This document shows positions 26,356 to 36,300 of a DNA stretch of 64,000 bases, in pieces. The DNA comes from Bog-257 sp963834135 (lineage in GTDB: Bacteria; Acidobacteriota; Terriglobia; Terriglobales; Acidobacteriaceae), in the NCBI GenBank assembly GCA_963834135.1, contig CAWIAN010000007.1, positions 1,082,427 to 1,146,426 of the forward strand. Direction: 5' to 3'. Each line of letters starts with the position of its first letter. Positions within the stretch are counted from its first letter, which is position 1. The position numbers and the translations under genes were made by a program. The notes beneath the pieces are model-generated. The model had not been told where the DNA came from. It searched no databases and saw only the letters and a list, made by a program, of their open reading frames with translations.

Positions 26356-27015
26356 CTAGATCAGTTTCCTTCGCACGAACTCAACGGTCCCGATTACGCC
26401 AGCTCCGAACAGGAGCAAGCTGCTGGGCTCGGGGGTAGTTCCTGTTCCTCCCGATTGCGACCCTGAAAGGGTGAAGGATTCCGACGGAATCGATCCGAGG
26501 CTGGAGTCTATTGCCATCGATGGGCAGCCCAGGGAATGGCAGCCTACTCCGTTGTTCTGGTCCCAGTACACTGGATCGCCGGCCGTGTCGATGGCGTTTC
26601 CGATCGTGAGCCAGTAAGTTCCAGCGTTGAGGGCCGGTCCGTTAAAGCCGCCGGTTTCGGTACAAACATTGAAGCCCGAGCCATTTGTAAAGCAGCCGGA
26701 CTGCGTGAAGTCCACCTGCTGATTGAAATAAATGGTGCCCGTGCCCATGGCGAATTGAGAAAGAACGATTTGCGCGCTCTCAAGTGTGTCTCCTGTGAAC
26801 AACCAGGCGCCAAAGGTCAGACCGTTTACTGTGCTCGCGTTGGCGAGTGTGAAACTGTCGCTGGGAGAGAATCCTTCATTGATGGTCCACGCTAGAACCT
26901 CGCCATTGATGGGACCGTTTTCATAAAGGGTGTTTTGCGCGGCGGCGTTCAGGGCAGCGGAGAAGACGAGATAGAGCACAAGAACTTGACCGGATGTCGC
27001 GACGATCTTTCGCAT
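26356..27015 (-). CDS. PEP-CTERM sorting-domain protein (second)
   Basis: A 219-residue exported protein. AAGGAG lies eight bases before the ATG. It has a signal peptide (residues ~8-27, AAAQ), a beta-rich body with a likely disulfide pair (Cys107/Cys117 region 'SGCFTNGSGFNVC') and another near 'GVGCHSLGC', and the C-terminal tag PEPSS, hydrophobic span and VRRKLI. The linker SGGTGTTPEPSS is the same as in the protein at 8549-9148. Exosortase-dependent surface protein; specific role unknown. Confidence 0.88.
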   Translation of the reverse strand: MRKIVATSGQVLVLYLVFSAALNAAAQNTLYENGPINGEVLAWTINEGFSPSDSFTLANASTVNGLTFGAWLFTGDTLESAQIVLSQFAMGTGTIYFNQQVDFTQSGCFTNGSGFNVCTETGGFNGPALNAGTYWLTIGNAIDTAGDPVYWDQNNGVGCHSLGCPSMAIDSSLGSIPSESFTLSGSQSGGTGTTPEPSSLLLFGAGVIGTVEFVRRKLI

Positions 27016-27195
27016 TGCAGAGCTCCTTCGAGGCAGAAGTGCAGCTTTCAGAGGGGGCCTACAAGATCGCCGAGAGTGTACACCGCTTTTAGCCTGGAGC
27101 TGAAGGAATTAGTTGGAGGCGAAGGCAGTACCGATGCTGGTCTGCCAGTTGGGGTATCGGCCTAGAGATAGCAAGAATCCGGCCAATACTTCTGG

Positions 27196-27906
27196 CTATC
27201 GCTTGATGATTGGATTGTAACCTTCGGCGACCAGCTTGGCCTTCATCGCTTCAGCGTCGGCTATGGTGGAGAACGGCCCGACCTGCACGTGATAAAACTT
27301 GTCGTTCGTCACAGGATTGTTTACGACGAAAACGTTGTAGTTCTTTTTACGCAAGGCGCCGGCCAGCGCAACCGCATCGTCTTCGCGCGAGACCGCTGCG
27401 ATCTGCACCACGATGGTTCCCGGTCCCGTCACAGGCGATGTATGGGACATCACATCGCCCGCATGCGTGGGGGGCGTTGGAGCGGCCGTCGGTGCTGCGG
27501 CTGCGGCTACTACCTTCGGAGCCGGCGTTGCAGCTTGCGGAGCAGCCTGCGCCGGAGCCGTCGTAGCCGGGGCAGCGTTATCGTTCTGCTTGACCGCGTT
27601 GTAGAAGGTCAAATTGCTTTGCTTGCTGCCATCGCTAGAGTCATCGGCCGCCGAAGCCTCGCTCTGCGACTTTGAGGCCACCGCCGCCGAAGGCTTGGGA
27701 TTGCCGGAGTTCGACGATCCTGTGTCGGCTGAGACGGTAGCGGATGTGGGTTGATCGTTCAGTGCCTGCTCGCGCCCGGAACTTTTCCCCAGCGAATAGC
27801 CGATGGAGAAGAAAATGCCGCAGATTGCCGCCAGCAGGAAAAACAGGCCTAGCAGCTTGCCTACGCCGAGGGTTATTTCCGTATCGTCCGACGCCATTGA
27901 ATGCAC
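27196..27906 (-). CDS. SPOR-domain membrane protein
   Basis: A 236-residue protein: a short cytoplasmic N-terminus, one TM helix (~17-37, LGLFFLLAAICGIFFSIGYSLG), a long Ser/Ala/Pro-rich periplasmic linker (~45-150) and a C-terminal SPOR domain (~158-236; 'IVVQIAAVSREDDAVALAGALRKK', 'FYHVQVGPFSTIADAEAMKAKLVAEGY'). SPOR domains bind denuded septal peptidoglycan, so a cell-division role is likely. The GTG at 27906 is kept as start since GGAGG lies six bases before it; the ATG three codons later is too far from that site. It lies 24 bases after the slipin stop. Confidence 0.87.
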   Translation of the reverse strand: MHSMASDDTEITLGVGKLLGLFFLLAAICGIFFSIGYSLGKSSGREQALNDQPTSATVSADTGSSNSGNPKPSAAVASKSQSEASAADDSSDGSKQSNLTFYNAVKQNDNAAPATTAPAQAAPQAATPAPKVVAAAAAPTAAPTPPTHAGDVMSHTSPVTGPGTIVVQIAAVSREDDAVALAGALRKKNYNVFVVNNPVTNDKFYHVQVGPFSTIADAEAMKAKLVAEGYNPIIKR

Positions 27907-27930
27907 GGCAATCCTCCCTCACTTGGAGGC

Positions 27931-28734
27931 TTACATTTTCTTGTCAGCCGGCGGTGGCAAGCTCGTGAGCTTCGCCGTATCCGCCTTTACCAGGTTCTGC
28001 AGTCCGGCCAGCAAATCCACTGGCACGGGGAAGATGATGGTCGTGTTTTTCTCCACGCCGATCTCGGTCAACGTTTGCAGATAACGCAACTGAATACTGG
28101 TAGGCTCCATCGCCAGCAGGTGCGCCGCATCGATCAGGCGTTGCGCCGCCGCGTATTCGCCTTCAGCGTGAATGATCTTCGACCGCTTTTCGCGCTCCGC
28201 CTCGGCCTGCTTGGCCATGGCGCGGGTCATCGTCTCCGGCAGGTCGACCTGCTTCACCTCAACGTTGGTCACCTTCACGCCCCAGGGATCAGTGTGCTGA
28301 TCGAGAATCGACTGTAGCCGCAGATTGATCTTCTCGCGATGCGCCAGCAACTCGTCGAGGTCGACTTCGCCTAATACTGAGCGGAGCGTAGTCTGCGCGA
28401 ACTGTGATGTCTGGTACATGTAATTCGAAACCGCTACCACCGCCTTGTTCGGATCGATTACCCGCAGGAAGATGACCGCATTCACCTTCAACGTAACGTT
28501 GTCGCGCGTGATGATATCCTGCGGCGGAACCTCCAGCGCCTCCTGCCGCAGCGAGACGCGCACGATACGATCGATGGGCGCAAACACCAGAATTACGCCC
28601 GGCCCCTTTGGCATGCCCATCAAACGGCCGAGGCGGAAAATGACACCGCGCTCATACTCGGCCAGGATCTTGATCGAGTTGATGATGTAAAGAGCAAAGA
28701 TAACAACAACGACAAGCACAGCAATGCTCGGCAC
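27931..28734 (-). CDS. SPFH/stomatin-like protein (slipin)
   Basis: A 267-residue membrane scaffold protein. The GTG at 28734 is chosen because GGAGG lies six bases upstream and the product then starts with its N-terminal TM segment (VPSIAVLVVVVIFALYIINS). The SPFH core follows ('EYERGVIFRLGRLMG', 'DIITRDNVTLKVNAVIFLRV', 'VKVTNVEVKQVDLPETMTRAM') and then the Ala/Glu-rich coiled coil 'AKQAEAEREKRSKIIHAEGEYAAAQ'. Slipins pair with NfeD proteases, and an nfeD gene lies directly upstream on the same strand. Confidence 0.92.
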   Translation of the reverse strand: MPSIAVLVVVVIFALYIINSIKILAEYERGVIFRLGRLMGMPKGPGVILVFAPIDRIVRVSLRQEALEVPPQDIITRDNVTLKVNAVIFLRVIDPNKAVVAVSNYMYQTSQFAQTTLRSVLGEVDLDELLAHREKINLRLQSILDQHTDPWGVKVTNVEVKQVDLPETMTRAMAKQAEAEREKRSKIIHAEGEYAAAQRLIDAAHLLAMEPTSIQLRYLQTLTEIGVEKNTTIIFPVPVDLLAGLQNLVKADTAKLTSLPPPADKKM

Positions 28735-28987
28735 GAGGTGCCTCCAGCTATTCTGAAGTTTAGAACGGGTACTACTGCGGATTGTAGGCCCAAGTGGCCG
28801 GGAACCCAAGTGGGTAACAGAGGAGCAGCCGTGAGCTCTGAGGTGTGAGCTCACAGCCTTTTACTACTAGAGGCCGGCAGATAAGTCGCACTGCCGCAGT
28901 TGAAGGGCATGTGACGCGATCAGCGTCTCACATCCGAAACAATCGGTTTTAGCCCATGGCTCATAGCTCAAAGCTCATGGCCGACAG

Positions 28988-30268
28988 CTACTTCTTCTCC
29001 ACTTCCAGCTCTAGCCCTTCCACCTTACGCACAACCACGGGATCGCCCATGCCCACACGCGACGGAGCGTGCGCGTTCCACAATTCCCCGAGCACGAAGA
29101 CCTTGCCCTCGGGATCGATGTCGGTACGTGCTTCGCCGATCGCGCCGATGAGTCCTGCCACTCCAGTCACGACTTTGTTGCGTCGTGCCTTGAGTGCGAT
29201 CGTCATCAGGAAGATGGTGATTACTCCGAGTGGAATGCTCACTCCCAGCGCGGTCCAAAGCTTCACGCGCATCTCCGGAATGGGACCGTCTACCAGCAGC
29301 AATCCACCTAAGGTCAGACAGGCAATGCCGGCGATACCGAGGATCCCATGCGTAGCGAACTTCGCTTCCAGGATGAACAGCGCAAAGGCGGCGACGATCA
29401 ATGTGAATGCGGCATAACGCGTGGGCAACAGGTTCAGCGCGAACAGCGCCAGCAGAATGAAAACCACGCCGACAACTCCGGGCACGACCGCGCCGGGATG
29501 ATTGAATTCGGTGTAGAGCGCGAGTGCACCGATCGCCAGCACGATGAACGCAATGTTGGGATCGAGCAGGAAGTCGAGGATGCGCTGCCTTAGCGTCATT
29601 GGCATATCGTCGACTTTCGCGCCGACCAAATCCAGTTTCACCTGTTTGCCGTCAAAGCGCTTGATGGTTCGGGCCGAGATTTGCCGGAAGAGGTCGTCCT
29701 GGTCCTTGGCGACGATGTCGATCAAGTGCTGCTGCAGTGCCTCCTGGTCGGTCCACGACTTCGATTCGCGCACCGCGCTCTCGGCGAGTTGTACGTTGCG
29801 GCCGCGCGGTCCGACGAACGAACGCATGAAGGCAGCCGAGTCATTCTCGACCTTCGTCTTCATTATGTCGTCCATCTTCTCGCCGCCCAGTTGCACGGGA
29901 TGCGCCGCACCCGTATTGGTTCCGGGCGCCATCGCCGCCACGTCTGCCGATTCCAGGATGAAAAATCCCGCCGACGCCGCATTTGCGCCGCTAGGCGCGA
30001 CGTAGACAATGACCGGTACAGGCGAGTCGAGGATCTTGGCGATGATCTCGCGAGTGGAGTCAACCAGCCCGCCAGGCGTGTGCAACTCGATCAGCACAGC
30101 ATCTGCATTGCTCTGGCGCGCCCGTTCAATAGCGCGTGCAATATACTCGGAGCTGATGGGCTGAATGGTGTCGTCGACGGTGATTTTGACGACGGTGCTG
30201 GCAAAAGATGTGCCGCAAGCCAGCGCTACAATAAAACTGCAGAGCAAGAAGAGCCGAATTCGGAACAT
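28988..30268 (-). CDS. nfeD: NfeD membrane-bound ClpP-class serine protease
   Basis: A 426-residue protein. The ATG at 30268 is chosen because AAGGAG sits about seven bases upstream. It has a signal peptide (~5-22), a ClpP-like protease domain (~25-215) with the catalytic-type serine in 'SGANAASAGFFI', four to five TM segments (~230-350) and a C-terminal NfeD OB-fold domain (~370-426; 'IGAIGEARTDIDPEGKVFVLGELW'). This is the long form, which is known to cleave stomatin C-termini in Pyrococcus. The slipin gene follows after 253 bases. Confidence 0.92.
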   Translation of the reverse strand: MFRIRLFLLCSFIVALACGTSFASTVVKITVDDTIQPISSEYIARAIERARQSNADAVLIELHTPGGLVDSTREIIAKILDSPVPVIVYVAPSGANAASAGFFILESADVAAMAPGTNTGAAHPVQLGGEKMDDIMKTKVENDSAAFMRSFVGPRGRNVQLAESAVRESKSWTDQEALQQHLIDIVAKDQDDLFRQISARTIKRFDGKQVKLDLVGAKVDDMPMTLRQRILDFLLDPNIAFIVLAIGALALYTEFNHPGAVVPGVVGVVFILLALFALNLLPTRYAAFTLIVAAFALFILEAKFATHGILGIAGIACLTLGGLLLVDGPIPEMRVKLWTALGVSIPLGVITIFLMTIALKARRNKVVTGVAGLIGAIGEARTDIDPEGKVFVLGELWNAHAPSRVGMGDPVVVRKVEGLELEVEKK

Positions 30269-30350
30269 AAGCGCTCCTTCCGGAGAGCAATTCAAAGAGG
30301 TGGAAGACTCTCCGTGCGCGATTGACGGCGCCCTCCACCAAATCCCTTCT

Positions 30351-31994
30351 CTATTTTGAACCCGTTTGCCCTCTGGCGATATCTTCTTTTAGCCGCAACG
30401 CCGTCGCATTAGCAGGCTCAATCGCCAACGCCTTTTGCACTTCGCTCTGAGCGGACGATATCTGGTTCTGCTTCAGGTCCAACCGAGCCAGCACCAGCAG
30501 TCCATCGACGTTGGGCTTCACACGCACCGACGTCTGGGCCTCAGACCGTGCGTTGCTGACATCACCTTTCTTCTCCAACAGCATTGCCAGCTGCGCATGA
30601 GCTGCATCGTCGTTGTAGTCGGTGCTGATAGCGTCTCGGAACTCAACCTCCGCTTCGTCAGGCATATTCTGCGCCAGCAGTTCCTTGCCGCGCTGCACAT
30701 GATAAGCAGCGTGCGTGCGAGGGTCGGTCTTAGCCAGGCGCGCCTCCGCCAGATTGTGAATCTCCATTTCCAGCTGGCGATAGGAAGCCTCATCGTAATT
30801 TCGCTTGATACGCTCCATTGGCACGTGCGACTGGCTCGACGTAAGCAAGGTATACGCTGCTGCGACATTATTCGTGGATGCCGCAGGCGGCGGCGGAACG
30901 CCACGATTGATCATGTCCAGAAGAGACTTGGCTTCCGAATCGTTGGGCCGCTGCTGCAATTCATCTTTGAGCTGGCGCAATGCTCCGGTATTGTCACCGT
31001 TGTTGTAGAGCGCCACGGCCAGATTGAAACGGTAATCAGCGTCATTGGGATCGGCGGTTACCGCTTTGGTGAAGTATTCCACGGCGTTCGCGCGATGACC
31101 GCGCCGGGCCTCCACCACTCCCATGTTGTTGTAGACCTCCGTCAACGGTACCCGCGTCGACAGGTAGCTGAACGCGGCATAGGACTTATCAAAGTTGCCG
31201 CGATAGAACTCCGACATGCCCAGCAGGAAGTTGGCCTCGCCCGCCGCTTCGCTGGTCTTCGGAATGCGTGCAAACCATGACGAAGCCGATTCGTACTCAT
31301 GGGCGCCATAATATGTCTTGCCCAGCTGCAGCATGGCGATCGTGTAGTTGGGATTCAGCTTTACCGCGTCGTGAAAATAGTGAATGCGCTGCTGATAGCT
31401 GGTGGCCAAAATACCGCGAATGTAATTCTCGAAGGCGTCCAGCCGGATGGGCGGGAAGGCTGTCATGAACTGATCGCGCGTCATCGCCGGATGCGTTGGC
31501 ATCTGCTGCAGCAGTTGCCAGGCCAGTGCTGTCTGCAACTCGATGAGGCTGGGCAACGGCCCGCTGCTGTCCACCGCCGGGTACAGGTGCAGCTTCCTCA
31601 TGTCGAGCAGTTGTGCTTTGGCGCTGAATGTCTTGCCGTCGAAGGTGTAGCTGCCCATGACGACATAGTCGGCGTCCATCTGCTCGGCGACACGGTAAAT
31701 CGTCGCCCGCGACGGCACTACGGTTGAGGGAACACCGGAGTGATCGAAGGCGTAACCGCGATCGTCACGACTGGTGACGTACAGGTGGGACGAAGCCATG
31801 CGCTGGGACAAGACCTCTGGAAATGACTCGCCAATCCATTCCAGCCCCGGAGCGCTCGACTGATTTTCAAACGGCATGACCATTAAAGTCTGAGTGCTGG
31901 GAAGGGTCTGTGCGGCAGCCAGCGCGGCAAGCACGCCCACGGCCGCCAGAATGAAGCCAAACCGTTGAATTAAACGCAGGTAAAAATATTGCAA
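30351..31994 (-). CDS. secreted TPR protein with FlgO-like N-terminal domain
   Basis: A 547-residue protein: an N-terminal hydrophobic signal (residues ~12-28), a domain of about 150 residues beginning 'TLMVMPFENQSSAPGLEWIGESFPEVLSQRM' that resembles the FlgO/CsgG-like nucleoside-binding fold, then TPR units from about residue 215 to the end. A Pro-rich break occurs near 'RGVPPPPAAS'. The start is a TTG and is uncertain. Likely an outer-membrane or periplasmic scaffold; no enzyme motif. It is transcribed towards nfeD. Confidence 0.75.
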   Translation of the reverse strand: MQYFYLRLIQRFGFILAAVGVLAALAAAQTLPSTQTLMVMPFENQSSAPGLEWIGESFPEVLSQRMASSHLYVTSRDDRGYAFDHSGVPSTVVPSRATIYRVAEQMDADYVVMGSYTFDGKTFSAKAQLLDMRKLHLYPAVDSSGPLPSLIELQTALAWQLLQQMPTHPAMTRDQFMTAFPPIRLDAFENYIRGILATSYQQRIHYFHDAVKLNPNYTIAMLQLGKTYYGAHEYESASSWFARIPKTSEAAGEANFLLGMSEFYRGNFDKSYAAFSYLSTRVPLTEVYNNMGVVEARRGHRANAVEYFTKAVTADPNDADYRFNLAVALYNNGDNTGALRQLKDELQQRPNDSEAKSLLDMINRGVPPPPAASTNNVAAAYTLLTSSQSHVPMERIKRNYDEASYRQLEMEIHNLAEARLAKTDPRTHAAYHVQRGKELLAQNMPDEAEVEFRDAISTDYNDDAAHAQLAMLLEKKGDVSNARSEAQTSVRVKPNVDGLLVLARLDLKQNQISSAQSEVQKALAIEPANATALRLKEDIARGQTGSK

Positions 31995-32259
31995 AGTGCT
32001 TCGATTATAGACGTTTGTTAATACGACGAACCGTCGTTGCTGAAGCCCGCGCCCCGCCCGCGTCAGGGTTAATTGTCTTCGTCTTCAGGTAGTTGCAGTT
32101 CCGGGAAGCATTGCAAGCCGTCGTCACCTTAGCTGCGAAACCTTTTCCTGATTCTTCGAATCTAAGCCGTGTAGCCGGTTTTGTGCCTGGGGTGCGAAGT
32201 TGGTTCTGGGGCCAGCCCAACAGTTGCCGGGTTGAACTGTTGCGGCGAGGAGATGGGTT

Positions 32260-32493
32260 ATGAGGCTGTTCGACGTGGTCTTCGGTTGTTCGCACAAACG
32301 CTGTAGTTTTCCGATAACGGTTCGCGGAAAGCAGCGCCGCAGTGTAGCGGCCTCTTTAACGGGAACCTACGTGGTTTGCCTGGATTGCGGACAGGAGTTC
32401 GCATACGACTGGAACGAGATGAAGATGGTGGACGGTAAAGGAGCGGCCAGTATGAATCCCGCGCCCGTCTATTCCGGTCCAAAGGCGGCGTAA
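32260..32493 (+). CDS. small zinc-ribbon protein
   Basis: A 77-residue protein with GAGGAG seven bases before its ATG. Four cysteines are arranged as Cys10-x4-Cys15 and Cys40-x2-Cys43 (CLDCG), a zinc-ribbon pattern, followed by 'EFAYDWNEMKMV'. This is a small conserved acidobacterial type by my recollection; no function known. It is a single gene with its own terminator. Confidence 0.75.
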   Translation: MRLFDVVFGCSHKRCSFPITVRGKQRRSVAASLTGTYVVCLDCGQEFAYDWNEMKMVDGKGAASMNPAPVYSGPKAA

Positions 32494-32541
32494 CGGAAGA
32501 TTATTTAGCGAAGCAGATGCAGTACAAACAAACGCAGGCAG

Positions 32542-32568
32542 AGGCGCTCATGGAGCGCCTTGTTTTTT
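32542..32568 (+). terminator. rho-independent terminator
   Basis: Perfect 8-bp stem AGGCGCTC/GAGCGCCT around ATG, followed by TTGTTTTTT. It ends the zinc-ribbon gene and isolates the hydrogenase operon from upstream transcription. Confidence 0.88.
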
Positions 32569-32779
32569 GCGTCTCGTAACACTCCCACATTGGCAGAGTT
32601 CCGATCTGGCATCAGCGGTCACGCCGCGACGTGATGCAGGGCACTGAGCTTCCGCTCCCCTCCATGAAATCTTGGGCTTGACGGGACTGCCGGTACACCG
32701 CTCCTGACTCAATGAGTCGAGAGTGTGCGGCCACTCCCGGAAACGTGCTGGTTCCTACCCAGAAAGGAGCGCCACGCAC

Positions 32780-33313
32780 ATGGCAACTGCCCAGATCTCC
32801 CTCGACAGCGCCGAGCAGGCGTTCATTGACCAAGTCATAGCCAAACAAAGCGGACGGCCTGGCGAATTGCTCGGCATTCTGGAGGCGGTCCAGGAGCGCA
32901 ACCTCCACAAGTATCTCTCTCCGGAAACGCTGCAATATGTCGCCGGCAGGTTGGATATTCCGCTCTCTCGCGTTTATAGCGTCGCTACCTTCTACGCGCT
33001 CTTCAACCTGGAACCCCAGGGTGACAACACCATCTGCATCTGCCGGGGCACGGCCTGCCACACCCGTAACTCACGAGCGCTTTTAGAAAGCCTGCGGCTG
33101 GAACTCGGGCTGGGAGCGGACGGCGAAGACGCCAATGACGCGGACAAGTTGGCGCTCACCACGCCCGATAAGAAGTTCACAGTGCGTACTGTCGCCTGCT
33201 TCGGACAGTGCGCCCTGGCGCCAGTAGTCGAGATCAACCATCGGATCTGCGGGCATGTCAACGAACGGACGCTGCAGCGTGAAGTCCGCTCGCTGGAACG
33301 GGAGAATGAGTGA
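32780..33313 (+). CDS. hoxE: NuoE/HoxE-like [2Fe-2S] subunit of NAD(P)-linked hydrogenase
   Basis: A 177-residue thioredoxin-like iron-sulfur subunit. A helical N-terminus (~10-75, including 'YLSPETLQYVAGRLDIPLSRVYSVATFY') precedes the 2Fe-2S site with Cys88, Cys93, Cys140 and Cys144 (CRGTAC and CFGQC). It should relay electrons to or from the flavin of the next subunit. AAAGGAG lies upstream of the ATG at 32780. The TGA overlaps the ATG of the hoxF-gltD gene (TGATG), so the two are translationally coupled. Confidence 0.93.
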   Translation: MATAQISLDSAEQAFIDQVIAKQSGRPGELLGILEAVQERNLHKYLSPETLQYVAGRLDIPLSRVYSVATFYALFNLEPQGDNTICICRGTACHTRNSRALLESLRLELGLGADGEDANDADKLALTTPDKKFTVRTVACFGQCALAPVVEINHRICGHVNERTLQREVRSLERENE

Positions 33314-36300
33314 TGCCGCGCATCGAGGACATTGGCGTATTTAACTCCGTCCGCGAAAACGGTATGGCGAAGTTGCTCCCACCGGTTCCGCGCATCGCTG
33401 TCGGCACGGGTACCTGTGGACGTGGCAACGGGGCCGAGGGTTTATACCACGCGTTCGTGGAGCAGATTGACCGTAGCGGTACGAACTTTTATCTGACCAG
33501 CGTGGGCTGCTTCGGACCTTGCTGCCACGAGCCGCTGGTGAATGTCCGCGTTCCCGGTGGGCCGCTGCTGATCCTGCATCGCGTCCAGGCTAACGATGCC
33601 GGCCGCATTTTGCACGATCTCACTGCGGGTACTCTCGATCCCGCCCTGGTCTATTGCAAAATCGAGGAGTGGGACCATATCACCGGTGCCCTACGCTACG
33701 GCCACGCCTTCCCCGATGTGCCCTTGTGGAGCGACGTCGCGTTTTTCAAGGGCCAGAGGAAGATCGTGCTGCGCAACTGTGGCCTGATCAATCCCGATGA
33801 TATTGAAGAGTACATCGCGGTCGGGGGATATCAGGCGCTCTACAAAACGCTTATCGATGACAAACCCGAGATGGTCATCGAGCAGATCAAGGCCGCCAAG
33901 CTGCGTGGTCGCGGTGGCGCTGGATTTCTGACTGGCAATAAATGGGAGTTTCTGCGCAAAGCTGTTTCGGACCAGAAGTACATCATCTGCAACGCCGACG
34001 AAGGCGATCCCGGCGCCTACATGAATCGCAACGAGATCGAGAGCGATCCCCATGCCTTGCTGGAGGGCATGATCATCGGCGGTTACGTGATGGGCGCCAC
34101 GCAAGGCATCATCTACGTTCGTGCCGAATATCCGCTGGCGGTACACCGCCTGAATCGCGCCCTCGAGCAGGCGCGCGAATACGGTCTGCTGGGCAATAAC
34201 ATCCTCGGCCGCGGATTCAACTTCGATATTGACCTCGTGGAGGGAGCGGGGGCGTTTGTCTGTGGTGAAGAGACGGCGCTGATCGCATCGCTCGAAGGAG
34301 AGGCGGGCCGTCCCCGCCCGCGGCCGCCATTTCCCGCACAGAAGGGGCTCTGGGGCAAGCCCAGCAACATCAATAACGTCGAGACCTGGTACAACATCGC
34401 GCCCATCATCACCAAGGGTCCGGCGTGGTTTACCGAAACTGGCAGCGCTAAGAGCTCCGGCACCAAGGTCTTCTCGCTGGTCGGCAAAGTCCACAACAGC
34501 GGACTGGTCGAGATGCCGATGGGAACGCCGATCAAAACCTTCATCTATGACATAGGCGGAGGCGGCGTCGAGGGCCGCGCCATCAAGTCCGTGCAGACCG
34601 GAGGCCCATCGGGTGGCTGTATTCCTGCCGAGATGTTCGACACCCCGGTCGACTACGAGAGCCTGGCGCAGTTGGGCGCCATCATGGGTTCCGGTGGCAT
34701 GGTGGTGATGGACGAAGACAACTGCATGGTCGATGTCGCCCGCTACTTCGTCGAGTTCACCAATTCCGAGTCGTGCGGCAAGTGCATTCCATGTCGCGTG
34801 GGCTTGAATAAATGTCTGCGCATATTGAACCGCGTCACCGAAGGCGCCGGGCGCATGGATCATCTGGAGCGGCTGGATGAGTTGAGCCGCTACATCCGTG
34901 ACTGCTCGCTGTGCGGATTGGGGCAGACCGCTCCAAACCCGGTACTGACCACGATGCGGCACTTCCGGCAGGAGTTCGAAGACCACATCGTCTCGCATCG
35001 CTGCGTGGCCGGCGTCTGCACCGAGCTGGCGCTATCACCCTGCGAGAACAGCTGCCCGCTGCATATGAACATCCCGCGCTTCCTGCAGCTCTATAAGGAA
35101 GGGCAACTGGAAGAGGCGTTCGAGTCCATCATTATGGACAACCCGCTGCCGTGCTCGACCGGCCGGGTCTGCCAGCATCCCTGCGACGAGCGCTGCCGCC
35201 GTCAGGCCATGGACGATGCGGTGAATATGCGCGAGGTCCATCGCTTCATCGCCGACTACGTCCTGTTGGGCGACAACTTCGATGAAGCTGTGAGGCGCGT
35301 ACTGGCGCATAAGTTGGAGGCCACCGGACGCAAAATTGCCGTCGCCGGCGCGGGACCGGCGGGGCTGACGGCTGCTTTCTATCTAGCTTTACTCGGACAC
35401 GATGTAACCGTGTACGACTCGCTCACCGAGGCGGGCGGAATGCTGCGCTTCGCTCTACCTGAATACCGCCTTCCGAAACCCGTGCTGCATCGCGAGGTCG
35501 AGTTGATCGAGCGTCTGGGGGTGAAGTTCATCCTTAACACCCGCATCGGCTTCGATATCTCGCTGAATGAGCTGGACGAGCAGTTCGATGCCGTGTGCCT
35601 GGCCATCGGTACGTGGAAGGAGTCGTGGGTCTATCTCCCGGGCACGGAGCTGAAAGGCGTGTTCCCGGCGCTGCCGTTCCTGGAGTCGGTGGCCAAGGGC
35701 GACCTGGTGCCGCTGGGTCGTAAGGTGGTGGTGATTGGTGGCGGCAATGCCGCCATTGATTCGGCGCGCACGTCGCTGCGTATGGGATCCGACGTGACGG
35801 TTGTCTATCGGCGCGAGCGTAAGGATATGCCCGCCATCGAGGAGGAGACCGCAGCGTGCGAGGACGAAGGCGCGAAGATCGTTTTCCTCTCTGCGCCGCA
35901 TCGCATCATCGGCGATGCCAAGGGGAACGTGCGGGCGCTGGAGGTGGTCAAGACGCGGCTGGGCGAGTACGACCGCTCGGGCCGGCGCAAGCCAGTCCTT
36001 ACCGACGAAGTGCAGCGCTTCGAATGCGACTCCGTGATTCTTGCAGTCGGGGAGACAGTCGACCTCGATTTCGCGCGTGCGTCTGGCTTGGAGATTAAGG
36101 AAAGCGGCACGGTCGTGGTGAACCACTTCAGTCTGGAGACCAGCCGGCCGCGCTTCTTTGCCGGCGGCGATTTAGTCACTGGCGCCTCCAATGTCTCGAA
36201 TGCCATGGCCTATGGCAAGCAGGCGGCAAAGTCGATTGACGAGCAGCTGATGGATACCAAGCGCTGGGAGCAACTCTTCCGGCCGATGCATTACGAACAG

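Noticed and set aside
33691..34998. 435-codon open frame on the minus strand opposite the hoxF fusion
   Set aside because: It is a shadow of a strong GC-rich gene; it matches no family and the plus-strand protein is unambiguous.
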